From positions 62,001-126,000 of the forward strand of contig NZ_JAPPUX010000003.1 in NCBI RefSeq assembly GCF_026712185.1: a DNA stretch of 64,000 nt, read 5' to 3'. The stretch comes from Nocardioides pini (lineage in GTDB: Bacteria > Actinomycetota > Actinomycetes > Propionibacteriales > Nocardioidaceae). The notes beneath the pieces were generated by a model. It ran no database searches. It worked only from the letters and a program-made list of their open reading frames with translations, and was not told the DNA's origin. The first letter of the stretch is position 1, and every line of letters begins with the position of its first letter. The position numbers and the translations under genes were made by a program. Of the stretch, positions 1-7,298 are shown in pieces.

Positions 1-169
1 GCACCGTGCGTCCTTGCGCGTCGTCGACCCGCCGGGCGTCGCAGCGCGACCACGCGCGGAGCAGGTCGTCGGCGATGCTGCCGGCGTTGCCCCCGGCGAC
101 CTCGACGTGGACCTGCGTCCCGAGAGCGGTGACGGCGACGACGTGGCGAGGGCTGGCCGAGAGGGTCAC
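1..169 (-). CDS. Partial CDS, unknown protein (5' end only)
   Basis: The minus strand is open from a GTG at 169 to the window edge, giving 56 residues beginning MTLSASPRHVVAVTAL and rich in G or C at third codon positions, as in the neighbouring genes. A TAGACT box (read on the minus strand, 177-182) lies 7 bases before the GTG, so a leaderless transcript is likely. I recognise no family. The gene is divergent from the BKACE gene and its -10 box overlaps the one serving that gene. Confidence 0.6.
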   Translation of the reverse strand, partial: MTLSASPRHVVAVTALGTQVHVEVAGGNAGSIADDLLRAWSRCDARRVDDAQGRTV

Positions 170-176
170 GCGCGGG

Positions 177-186
177 AGTCTAAGGT
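177..186. promoter_or_regulatory. Overlapping divergent -10 boxes
   Basis: On the plus strand TAAGGT (181-186) lies 6 bases before the ATG at 193. On the minus strand TAGACT (182-177) lies 7 bases before the GTG at 169. The two boxes share the central TA, so one site may serve two leaderless divergent transcripts. Confidence 0.55.
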
Positions 187-192
187 GCGCGC

Positions 193-1014
193 ATGGACGA
201 ACTGCTCATCACGGTGGCACCCACGGGCGCCGAGACGGCGAAGGCCGACTGCCCGCAGCTCCCCACCACCCCTGAGGAGGTGGCTCGCACCGCCGCCGAC
301 TGCGAGGCCGCCGGCGCGGCGATGATCCACATCCACGTGCGCGACACCGCCCACCAGCCCACGCTCGACCAGGGGCTGCTGCGCGAGTGGGTCGCCGCGG
401 TGCGCGAGTCGTCCTCGCTCGTCGTCCAGCTCTCCACCGGCGGCTCGGTGCACGACCCGCTCGACGAGCGGCTCAAGGTGCTCGACGCCGAGCCCGACTC
501 GTGCTCGCTCACCATGGGCACGACCAACTTCGGCGACGACGTCTTCCTCAACCCGTGGCCCTTCGTGAAGGACCTCTACCAGCTCGCCCTCGAGCGCGGG
601 GTGGCGCCGGAGTTCGAGCTCTTCGACCTCGGCCAGGTCCACGCGCTCGGACGCCTGATCCGGCAGTACGGCGTCCCGGCCGGCGGCAAGGTGCACGTCG
701 ACTTCGTCATGGGCGTCCCCGGCGGCATGCCCGGCACCGCCCCGGCGCTCGTCGCCGGCGTCGCGACCCTCCCGCCCGAGGTCACCTCGTGGTCGGCCAC
801 CGGCATCGGCCGCTCGACGCTGTCGGTCGCGATGGCCTCGCTGTCGATGGGCGGCCACCTGCGCGTGGGCATGGAGGACGTGCTCACCATCAGTCGCGGC
901 GTGCCCGTCGAGTCCAACGCCCAGCTCGTCGAGCGCGCGGTCGAACTGGGACGGATCGCGCAGCGTACGCCGATGACGCCCGCGCAGTGCCGCGAGCTGC
1001 TCGGCCTGGCCTGA
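193..1014 (+). CDS. BKACE family beta-keto acid cleavage enzyme (DUF849)
   Basis: This 273-residue protein matches the BKACE family of Zn-dependent TIM-barrel enzymes, which condense a beta-keto acid with acetyl-CoA to give a CoA ester and acetoacetate. Seen in the sequence: the HIHVRD metal motif (His46, His48, Asp51), the SLTMGTTNFG loop, FELFD, HVDFVMGVPGG and the C-terminal GGHLRVGMED segment. Length is normal for the family. The ATG lies 6 bases behind a TAAGGT box, indicating a leaderless start. The keto-acid substrate (for example 3-keto-5-aminohexanoate, dehydrocarnitine or beta-keto adipate) cannot be told from sequence, and no catabolic partner gene lies beside it. Confidence 0.88.
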   Translation: MDELLITVAPTGAETAKADCPQLPTTPEEVARTAADCEAAGAAMIHIHVRDTAHQPTLDQGLLREWVAAVRESSSLVVQLSTGGSVHDPLDERLKVLDAEPDSCSLTMGTTNFGDDVFLNPWPFVKDLYQLALERGVAPEFELFDLGQVHALGRLIRQYGVPAGGKVHVDFVMGVPGGMPGTAPALVAGVATLPPEVTSWSATGIGRSTLSVAMASLSMGGHLRVGMEDVLTISRGVPVESNAQLVERAVELGRIAQRTPMTPAQCRELLGLA

Positions 1015-1035
1015 CACGCCGGGCCCGCCGTCAGG

Positions 1036-2424
1036 TCAGCGGCGGCGGCGCTTGCCGCCGCCGGACTGCGGGGTCTCCTCCAGTGGAGCGTATCCGTAGC
1101 CGTATCCGTAGCCGCTCGCGGACTTCCTGGCCGGCGTCTGGTTGACCACGAGGCCCAGCGTCGTGGCGCCGACGGAGTCCAGCCGCTCGATGGCTGTGGA
1201 CAGCTGGTCGCGCGTCGTATGACCGTGGCTGACGACCACGACCGCGCCGTCGGCCCGGGTCGCGAGCAGGGCCGCATCGGTGACGGGCAGCAGCGGCGGC
1301 GCGTCGAGCACGACGACGTCGTAGCGCGAGCGGAGGTCATCCAGCAGCGCTTCCATCGCCTGCGACTGCAGCAGCTCCGACGGGTTGGGCGGGATCTGAC
1401 CGCACACCATGACGTCGAGCGTGGTGTCGGCGTAGGGCTGCATCACGTCGTCGGCGCTCACCTTGCCGATGAGCACGCTGGTCGTGCCGATGGAGCCGTC
1501 GAGCTCGAGCCGGTCGGCGATCAGGGGCCGGCGGAGGTCGCACTCGACCAGCGCGACCTTCTGACCTGCCTGCGTCAGGGTGACCGCGAGGTTCACCGCA
1601 GTCGTGCTCTTGCCCTCGCCCGGCAGTGAGCTCGTCACGACGAGGATTTTCTGGTCGTGGTCGACGTCGACGTACTGCATGTTGGTGCGCAGCACGCGGA
1701 AGGCCTCAGCCCACGGTGTTGCCGTGAACAGCACCTCGTGCGGTGCCCGCTTGGCGTCGGTGTCCGAGAAGATGTTGCCCAGCACCGGAGCTGACGTGAT
1801 CGCGGCGATGTCGTCGGCGCCCTTCACGCTGGTGTCGAGCAGCTCGCGCGTGACGGCGAGGCCGACGCCCAGGAGCAGCCCGAGGACGCCGCCAAGTGCG
1901 AGGTTGCGCAGCGGTTGCGGAGACACGGGAGACGTCGGCACCTCGGCGTCGTCGATGAGCGTGGCCTTGATGACAGCAGTCGACTTCCCGTTGGGGGTCT
2001 CCAGCTCTTCCACGAGGACCTGGAGCTGCTCGGCGTAGGCCTGGGCGATGTCGCGGGCGCGCTCGGGGTTGGCGTCGGTGGCCGTGATCTCGAGGAGCAC
2101 CGTCTCCGGGACCGCCGACGCGGTGACCTGCCCGCGAACTGTGGTCGGGTCGGCGTCCTCGAGCTCCCCGGCCACCCGCTCGGCAAGCTGGTTGCTGGTC
2201 ACCAGGTCGGCGTAGGACGCCACGCGCTGGGTCGCGAAGAGGTTGCCGGTGTAGGCGCTGTTCTCGTCGGTCTGGCTCGTCGAAACGAAGAGTCGGGTGC
2301 TGGAGGAGTAGAGCGGGGTCGTCGTCCACGTCCACACCGCGGCGATCGCAATTACCACCAGGACACTTCCGAGAACCAACCGCCAGCGTCGTCGAACCGT
2401 GCGCCAGTAGTCCTGCAGCTCCAC
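1036..2424 (-). CDS. Chain-length determinant / BY-family tyrosine kinase fusion (Wzz-CpsD type)
   Basis: The 462-residue protein joins a Wzz-like N-terminus (membrane segment about 17-34, a periplasmic region and a second membrane segment about 176-192) to a cytoplasmic bacterial tyrosine kinase. Walker A SSLPGEGKST is near 265-274, Walker A' ECDLRRP at 294-300 and Walker B VVLDAPPLLPV near 370-380. The C-terminus carries a GY repeat with Tyr439, 441, 443 and 445, the usual autophosphorylation cluster. The family controls polymerisation and export of capsule or exopolysaccharide. Start GTG follows GAGGA by 5 bases. A tyrosine phosphatase gene lies two genes upstream on the same strand, which suggests a kinase-phosphatase pair. 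Confidence 0.93.
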   Translation of the reverse strand: MELQDYWRTVRRRWRLVLGSVLVVIAIAAVWTWTTTPLYSSSTRLFVSTSQTDENSAYTGNLFATQRVASYADLVTSNQLAERVAGELEDADPTTVRGQVTASAVPETVLLEITATDANPERARDIAQAYAEQLQVLVEELETPNGKSTAVIKATLIDDAEVPTSPVSPQPLRNLALGGVLGLLLGVGLAVTRELLDTSVKGADDIAAITSAPVLGNIFSDTDAKRAPHEVLFTATPWAEAFRVLRTNMQYVDVDHDQKILVVTSSLPGEGKSTTAVNLAVTLTQAGQKVALVECDLRRPLIADRLELDGSIGTTSVLIGKVSADDVMQPYADTTLDVMVCGQIPPNPSELLQSQAMEALLDDLRSRYDVVVLDAPPLLPVTDAALLATRADGAVVVVSHGHTTRDQLSTAIERLDSVGATTLGLVVNQTPARKSASGYGYGYGYAPLEETPQSGGGKRRRR

Positions 2425-2436
2425 TCGTCATCCTCT

Positions 2437-2461
2437 GCTTGTCAACAAAACTTTGACAAGC
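2437..2461. repeat. 9-bp stem hairpin between TSUP and BY-kinase genes
   Basis: GCTTGTCAA (2437-2445) and TTGACAAGC (2453-2461) form a perfect 9-bp inverted repeat with a 7-base loop. It lies 9 bases past the TSUP stop and 13 bases before the kinase GTG, both on the minus strand. There is no following T-run, so an attenuating hairpin or operator is at least as likely as a terminator. Confidence 0.6.
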
Positions 2462-2469
2462 CTAAGCGA

Positions 2470-3477
2470 CTACTCGCGGACCTTCTTCATCCCCACGACT
2501 CCCGGGCGGTAGTCGGGGTCCTCGAGCTGGGCGATGGTGGGGGAGCCGAACATCGGCAGGCCCTGCTGCTTGCGCAGGAAGCCCCAGACAATCGGCAGGA
2601 CGACCAGCACGACGATGCCTATGCCGGCGATCAGCATCGGGTGGGTCTCCTCGACGCCGAGCGGGGCCCAGCCCGACTTGTCGAGCAGCGCGACGCCGCT
2701 CATCGTCAGCACGACGACGATGCCGCGGCGGATGAAGGACTGCGGCACGCGTGGAGCGAGGCTCGAGCCGAGGATCGTGCCCGGCACCGAGCCGATGAGC
2801 AGCGGGACGAGGATCGTCCAGTCGATGCCGTGCAGGGCGATGTTGGAGATCGCGGCGGCGAGGACCAGCGGCACGGCCTGCACGAGGTCGGTGCCGACGA
2901 GCCGCACGGCCGACAGGCCGGGGTAGAGCATCAGCAGGGCGATCATGATGACCGAGCCGGAGCCGACGCTGGTGATGCCGACGAGCAGGCCGCCGAGCAT
3001 CCCGACGAGCAGCGTGGGCACGACCCGGATGGCGGGATCGTCGTCGTGGACGTGGGTGCCCGAGCGGACGCGGAGCAGGTTGACGTAGAGCCGCAGGGCG
3101 TACGTCGCCGCCGCCAGCAGGAGCGCGAAGCCGATGCTGATCACCAGCACCTGGTTGAGCTCTTCGGTGTCGTCGGTGAACCACGCCACCAGGTGGGGCC
3201 CGAGCAGTGCCATCGGGATGGAGCCGATCATCAGCCACATCGCGAGCCTCATGTTGGGCGAGCCCTCGCGCTTGTGCACGATCGCGCCGCCGGTCTTGTA
3301 GACCGCGGCGGCGGTGAGGTCGGCGGTCACGACGGTCGCGGCCTCGCCGACGCCGAGGAACAGCAGCGCCGGCGTCATGAGGGCGCCGCCGCCCATGCCG
3401 GTCAGCCCGACGACGATGCCGACGAGGAAGCCGGCGGCGAGGATCGAGAAGAACGTGACGGTCAGCAGCTCAGCCAC
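2470..3477 (-). CDS. TSUP (TauE/SafE) family membrane permease
   Basis: A 335-residue integral membrane protein with about eight hydrophobic segments and the family GLTGMGGGALMTP motif near the N-terminus. TSUP proteins move sulfite, sulfonates, thiosulfate or related anions across the membrane. The GTG start (3477) overlaps the end of the phosphatase gene by 8 bases, which itself overlaps the APS kinase gene, so the three form one translationally coupled run. The APS kinase neighbour favours an oxidised-sulfur anion as cargo, but the direction of transport is not visible in the sequence. Confidence 0.9.
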   Translation of the reverse strand: MAELLTVTFFSILAAGFLVGIVVGLTGMGGGALMTPALLFLGVGEAATVVTADLTAAAVYKTGGAIVHKREGSPNMRLAMWLMIGSIPMALLGPHLVAWFTDDTEELNQVLVISIGFALLLAAATYALRLYVNLLRVRSGTHVHDDDPAIRVVPTLLVGMLGGLLVGITSVGSGSVIMIALLMLYPGLSAVRLVGTDLVQAVPLVLAAAISNIALHGIDWTILVPLLIGSVPGTILGSSLAPRVPQSFIRRGIVVVLTMSGVALLDKSGWAPLGVEETHPMLIAGIGIVVLVVLPIVWGFLRKQQGLPMFGSPTIAQLEDPDYRPGVVGMKKVRE

Positions 3478-4006
3478 CGGAGCCTCCTGCAGCGAGCCGA
3501 GGAACGATCACACCCAACATTCTCGACATTGTGTCTGCTGCGGTGGCTGCAGCCGATTCCCCGCGCCGGTAGGGGTCGGCGATGTCGAGCTCGCGGCGCG
3601 CCGCCGTACGCCGCGCGCCGACCGCCGCGACCAGCTCGCGCCCGCGCAGGTCGGGGTGCTCCTCCACCGCGGCGGCGAACTGGCCGACCGTGAAGACCTT
3701 GCGGAGGTGCTGGGGGAACTCCTCGAGGATGAAGCTGCGGTGCGTGGCCTCCGCGGTGAGCACCAGGTCGGCCTCGGCGAGGATCGGCCCGGTCAGGCGC
3801 CGGCTCGCGAAGCCCGAGGAGGTGTCCTCGGCGAGCGTGGCGACCATGACCTCGTCCATCGCGTGGCTGTCGAAGCCGTGGGTGCCCGCGCTGGAGAACT
3901 CGACCCCGGAGCCGGGCCCGGACAGGGCGCGCGCGGTGAGCTCGAGGAACGGCGAGCGGCAGATGTTGGCGGTGCAGACGAACAGCACCTTGAGCGGCTC
4001 AGCCAC
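3470..4006 (-). CDS. Low-molecular-weight protein tyrosine phosphatase
   Basis: A 178-residue protein with the C(X)5R(S/T) signature CTANICRS at residues 11-18 (nucleophile Cys11, Arg17) and the general-acid loop DPYRRG with Asp144. It removes phosphate from tyrosines; in exopolysaccharide loci the usual partner is a BY-kinase. The GTG start at 4006 overlaps the end of the APS kinase gene by 8 bases and its own stop overlaps the TSUP start. Alternatives are a low-molecular-weight phosphatase acting on arginine phosphate or small molecules, but the BY-kinase two genes downstream makes Wzb-like function the simplest reading. Confidence 0.9.
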   Translation of the reverse strand: MAEPLKVLFVCTANICRSPFLELTARALSGPGSGVEFSSAGTHGFDSHAMDEVMVATLAEDTSSGFASRRLTGPILAEADLVLTAEATHRSFILEEFPQHLRKVFTVGQFAAAVEEHPDLRGRELVAAVGARRTAARRELDIADPYRRGESAAATAADTMSRMLGVIVPRLAAGGSGG

Positions 4007-5213
4007 CGGTGCCCCGCAGATGGAGGTAGCCCGCCTTGTCGAGCGCGGCGAGGACGTCGTCGAGCGCGTCCTCGATGGTGCGGCCGGTGGTGTCGACGCG
4101 CACGGCGGGGTCGACGGGCTCCTCGTAGGGGGAGGAGATGCCGGTGAACTCGGGGATCTCGCCGGCGCGCGCCTTGGCGTAGAGGCCCTTGCGGTCGCGG
4201 AGCTCGCACTCCTCGAGCGGGGTGGCGACGTGGACGAGGAAGAACGCGCCCCCGGCGGCCTCGACCATCTGCTGCACCTGGTCGCGGGTCTCGGCGAACG
4301 GGGCGATCGGCGAGCAGACCGCGACGCCGCCGTGGCGGGCGATCTCGGCGGCGACCCAGCCGATGCGGCGGATGTTGGTCTCGCGGTCGGCCTTGCTGAA
4401 GGTGAGCCCGGCGGACAGGTGACGTCGTACGACGTCGCCGTCGAGGCTGGTCACCGTGCGACCGCCCTGCTCGAGCAGGAGGTCCATCAGCGCGCGGGCA
4501 AGCGTCGACTTGCCGCTGCCGGAGAGTCCGGTGAAGAACAGCACGAGGCCCTGCTCCTCGGGCTCGGGCTGGTCCTCGTCGACGATCGCGGCGATCGACT
4601 GGGGCAACTGGTCCCGTGACGGGCGCGGGGCGCCCTCCTCGACCAGCGGGGGCGGGCCCGCCAGCGCGTGGACCGGGTCACCGGCGGCGTAGGTCCCGAC
4701 CACCTGGGCGCCGAGGGCGTGGTCGGCGTCGGCGTCACCGTGGGACGGGAGCGGGACCGCCACGACGGAGGCGTCGTCGAGGAGGTCGGCGGCCGCGAGG
4801 GTGGCGCGCACCAGCGCGACGGGGGACAGCGACGACGTGCCGGTGCCCATGAGGGCGAGGAGCACCACCCGGCCGAGGCCGCGCAGCTCCTCGAGGTCGG
4901 CCTCGGTGAGCGCGTCGACGACGGGGACGAAGGTCGCTCCCGCGTGCTGCTCGCGCGCCTGGGCGGGGGTGAGGTGCAACCGGCGGAAGGGGCCGTACTG
5001 CGCGTGGGTCAGCGGCTCCAACGAGCCGTCGGCGGCGACCCGGGCCAGCGGGAGCCCCTCGGGGTCGACGAGCTCGGCCTCCGTGGCTCCGTCGGGCAGG
5101 TCGAGGGTGACGACGCTCCCGTCCTCGTTGAATCGCGTGAGCGGGGCGTAGGCGCCGGAGACCAGGAGCTCCAGGTCGTCGAGCTCGGTCGGCGTCGGGC
5201 AGTGCTGGATCAC
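3999..5213 (-). CDS. cysC: Adenylyl-sulfate kinase with N-terminal sulfurylase-like domain
   Basis: In this 404-residue protein the C-terminal half is an APS kinase: Walker A GLSGSGKST at 229-237, the DGDVVRRHLS and FSKADRETNIRRIG substrate motifs, and DRKGLYAKARAGEI. It makes PAPS from APS and ATP. The N-terminal 210 residues resemble the PUA-like region of ATP sulfurylase but show no QTRNP-type catalytic motif, so sulfurylase activity is doubtful. The GTG start follows GAGAGGA. The gene heads a run with the phosphatase and TSUP genes. PAPS here could feed assimilation or the sulfation of an exported polysaccharide. Confidence 0.9.
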   Translation of the reverse strand: MIQHCPTPTELDDLELLVSGAYAPLTRFNEDGSVVTLDLPDGATEAELVDPEGLPLARVAADGSLEPLTHAQYGPFRRLHLTPAQAREQHAGATFVPVVDALTEADLEELRGLGRVVLLALMGTGTSSLSPVALVRATLAAADLLDDASVVAVPLPSHGDADADHALGAQVVGTYAAGDPVHALAGPPPLVEEGAPRPSRDQLPQSIAAIVDEDQPEPEEQGLVLFFTGLSGSGKSTLARALMDLLLEQGGRTVTSLDGDVVRRHLSAGLTFSKADRETNIRRIGWVAAEIARHGGVAVCSPIAPFAETRDQVQQMVEAAGGAFFLVHVATPLEECELRDRKGLYAKARAGEIPEFTGISSPYEEPVDPAVRVDTTGRTIEDALDDVLAALDKAGYLHLRGTGG

Positions 5214-5241
5214 CCGCGCATCCTCTCAGAACTGCGGTGAG

Positions 5242-5247
5242 TAGCCT
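5242..5247 (+). promoter_or_regulatory. Leaderless -10 box of asparaginase gene
   Basis: TAGCCT ends 6 bases before the ATG at 5254. On the opposite strand TACTCA (5243-5238) shares the same TA and could serve the APS kinase gene. Confidence 0.55.
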
Positions 5248-5253
5248 GCCGCC

Positions 5254-6231
5254 ATGTCTGTCGCAGGGTCTGTCGCGGGTCGCCCCGTCGTCGCCGAGAT
5301 CGTCCGCTCCGGGTTCGTCGAGGGCCACCACTACGGCTCGGTCGTCGCCCTGGCCGCCGACGGCTCGGTGGACTGGTCGGTCGGCGAGGTGACGGCCCAG
5401 GTGCTGCCGCGGTCGAGCAACAAGCCGGTCCAGGCGCTGGCGATGGTCGAGCTCGGCCTCGACCTGCCCGACGACCTGCTCGCGCTGGCGTGCGCCTCGC
5501 ACTCCGGGGAGCCGTTCCACGTGGAGGGCGTACGTCGCACGCTGGCGTCGGCCGGTCTCGACGAGTCCGCGCTCCAGACGCCGGCCGACTACCCGCTCGA
5601 CGACGACGCCCGCGAGGCCGTCGTACGAGCCGGGGGCGCGAAGGCGCCGGTCCTGATGAACTGCTCGGGCAAGCACGCGGCGATGCTCGCGACGTGCGTG
5701 CTGCAAGGCTGGGACACCGCCACCTACCTCGACCCCGCCCACCCGCTCCAGGTGGCCATCGCCGACACATTCGCCCGCCTCACCGGGGAGCCGATCGACG
5801 CGGTCGCCGTCGACGGCTGCGGCGCGCCGCTGCTGTCCACGTCGCTCACCGGGCTGGCGCGGGCGTTCTCCGTCCTCGCTACCGCGACCGACGGGCCCGA
5901 GCGTCGGGTCGCCGACGCCATCCGGCGCCACCCGGAGTACGTCAGCGGCACCACCCGCGACGAGCTCGCCCTCCACCGGGCCGTCCCCGGGCTGATCGGC
6001 AAGGCCGGCGCGGAGTCCTGCTACGCCGTCGCGCTCCCGGACGGACGCGCCTGGGCGCTGAAGACCGACGACGGAGCCGCGCGGGTGCGCCCGGTGCTGA
6101 TGGCCGAGGCGCTGCGGCGCTCCGGCGTCCTCGAGGACGACGGCGTGGACGCCGAGGCCGTCTGCTCAACGGGGCGGTTCGAGCTCCTCGGCGGAGGCGT
6201 CCCGGTCGGGGAGATCCGCGCGGCCTTCTGA
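5254..6231 (+). CDS. Asparaginase, rhizobial-type (class 3)
   Basis: A 325-residue protein of the asparaginase family typified by Rhizobium etli inducible asparaginase, unrelated to the classic E. coli enzymes. Visible motifs are PRSSNKPVQ (Ser54-Lys57) and MNCSGKHA (Cys137, Lys140), matching the two Ser/Lys sets and the metal-associated Cys of the family. It hydrolyses L-asparagine to aspartate and ammonia in the cytoplasm; no signal peptide is seen. The start is supported by the TAGCCT box 6 bases upstream. The last 66 bases overlap, on the opposite strand, the end of the VanZ gene. Confidence 0.9.
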   Translation: MSVAGSVAGRPVVAEIVRSGFVEGHHYGSVVALAADGSVDWSVGEVTAQVLPRSSNKPVQALAMVELGLDLPDDLLALACASHSGEPFHVEGVRRTLASAGLDESALQTPADYPLDDDAREAVVRAGGAKAPVLMNCSGKHAAMLATCVLQGWDTATYLDPAHPLQVAIADTFARLTGEPIDAVAVDGCGAPLLSTSLTGLARAFSVLATATDGPERRVADAIRRHPEYVSGTTRDELALHRAVPGLIGKAGAESCYAVALPDGRAWALKTDDGAARVRPVLMAEALRRSGVLEDDGVDAEAVCSTGRFELLGGGVPVGEIRAAF

Positions 6232-6666
6232 CCCCCTCGCGAGCAGGAGCCACCTGACGAGGACGGCGAGCAGCGCGCCCACCAGCATGCCGAGGGTGTT
6301 GGCGACGACGTCGGCGTTGGTCGCCTGCCGGTCGCCGAGCGCGAGCGCCTGCACCACCTCGACGAGGAACGACACCACGAAGCCGACCGCCGTCCAGTCG
6401 CGCCAGGACGGCCGCGGCCACAGCAGGCTGCCCAGCAGGGCCAACGGCACGAACGCCACCACGTTGAGCATCGACTCGACGCGCCCCGGGTGGGTCAGGA
6501 CGTCCGGGAGGCCGAGCCGTCCCAGCGCGTCCGACAGGTGGAAGATCAGCCAGTCCGGGCCGCGCGACGACGGGGCCAGCAGGACGACCGCCAGCAGCAC
6601 CACCCAGGCGACGAGCGCGGCGAGCACCGCCGTACGTGCGCGGCGACCGAGGGGGCTGGGGGACAC
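6166..6666 (-). CDS. VanZ family membrane protein
   Basis: A 166-residue protein with four predicted membrane segments and the VanZ-like signature ESMLNVVAFVPLALLGSLLW followed by a segment around EVVQALALGDRQATNADVVANTLG. VanZ-like proteins are associated with glycopeptide tolerance or envelope modification, but most have no assigned role. The GTG start at 6666 is supported by a TAGGAT box 6 bases upstream. The 3' end overlaps the asparaginase coding region tail-to-tail by 66 bases, so the charged cytoplasmic tail is encoded antisense to the asparaginase C-terminus. Confidence 0.82.
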   Translation of the reverse strand: MSPSPLGRRARTAVLAALVAWVVLLAVVLLAPSSRGPDWLIFHLSDALGRLGLPDVLTHPGRVESMLNVVAFVPLALLGSLLWPRPSWRDWTAVGFVVSFLVEVVQALALGDRQATNADVVANTLGMLVGALLAVLVRWLLLARGSEGRADLPDRDASAEELEPPR

Positions 6667-6672
6667 GGGTGG

Positions 6673-6678
6673 ATCCTA
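6673..6678 (-). promoter_or_regulatory. Leaderless -10 box of VanZ gene
   Basis: Read on the minus strand, TAGGAT ends 6 bases before the GTG at 6666. Confidence 0.55.
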
Positions 6679-6775
6679 GGTCGCCGTCGCTTTCGAGGAT
6701 GCGTGCGAACTGCGTTGCTAGCGCCGTCTCGCGAGATCAGTAAAGGGTTTGTGAGTGTCGTCACCCGGTGAGGGT

Positions 6776-6805
6776 TTGCATTCTGCTAACAAGTGTTAGC
6801 ACAAT
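6776..6805 (+). promoter_or_regulatory. Promoter and palindromic operator of the XRE regulator
   Basis: TGCTAACA-AG-TGTTAGCA (6784-6801) is an 18-bp inverted repeat with perfect 8-bp arms. It sits between a TTGCAT -35-like box (6776-6781) and a CACAAT -10-like box (6800-6805), which ends 6 bases before the ATG at 6812. The position predicts repression by a dimeric HTH protein, most simply the XRE protein encoded next. Confidence 0.72.
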
Positions 6806-6811
6806 GGGGGT

Positions 6812-7264
6812 ATGGCCAAGGACAAGCTGACCCCGGCCAGGGCGAGCTCCAGGAAGGAAGGCACGACGCCTTCCAGGACGACCAAGACCAACGGCAAGAC
6901 CAGCAAGGCGGTCGTCGGCTCGCTCGGCACGCTGGGCGACTACCTCAAGGAGCAGCGCCTCGCCGCGCAGCTCTCGTTGCGACAGCTCGCCGACCAGGTC
7001 GGGGTGAGCAACCCCTACCTGAGCCAGATCGAGCGCGGCCTGCGCAAGCCGTCGGCCGAGGTGCTGCAGCAGCTGGCGCGCGCCCTGCGCGTCAGCGCCG
7101 AGCAGCTCTACGTCCGTGCCGGGATCGTCCACCCCGACCCCGGCCAGCCCGGGTCCGTGGAGCTCGCGATCCTCGCCGACACCGCGCTCACCGAGCGCCA
7201 GAAGCACTCGCTGCTCGACGTCTACGCATCGTTCCTCGCGCTCAACGAGCGCGAGCAGTCCTGA
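6812..7264 (+). CDS. XRE-family helix-turn-helix regulator
   Basis: A 150-residue regulator. Residues 1-40 are a Lys/Thr/Ser-rich, probably disordered tail; residues 47-110 are a Cro/C1-type HTH with LRQLADQVGVSNPYLSQIERG. The C-terminus is a helical segment that probably mediates dimerisation. The ATG appears leaderless (CACAAT 6 bases before). The gene is followed by the HBHA-like gene, the same order as Rv0474-Rv0475 in Mycobacterium tuberculosis (from memory of that genome), so autoregulation and control of the adhesin-like gene are likely. Confidence 0.85.
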   Translation: MAKDKLTPARASSRKEGTTPSRTTKTNGKTSKAVVGSLGTLGDYLKEQRLAAQLSLRQLADQVGVSNPYLSQIERGLRKPSAEVLQQLARALRVSAEQLYVRAGIVHPDPGQPGSVELAILADTALTERQKHSLLDVYASFLALNEREQS

Positions 7265-7286
7265 CCGCCAGCACCACCCCACCCTG

Positions 7287-7292
7287 AAGGAG
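7287..7292 (+). promoter_or_regulatory. Strong Shine-Dalgarno of the HBHA-like gene
   Basis: AAGGAG ends 6 bases before the ATG at 7299. It decides the start and contrasts with the many leaderless genes around it. Confidence 0.7.
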
Positions 7293-7298
7293 AACCAC

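Noticed and set aside
1915..3693. Long plus-strand frame across the BY-kinase and TSUP genes
   Set aside because: It crosses two well-supported minus-strand genes and their intergenic hairpin and encodes only low-complexity sequence.
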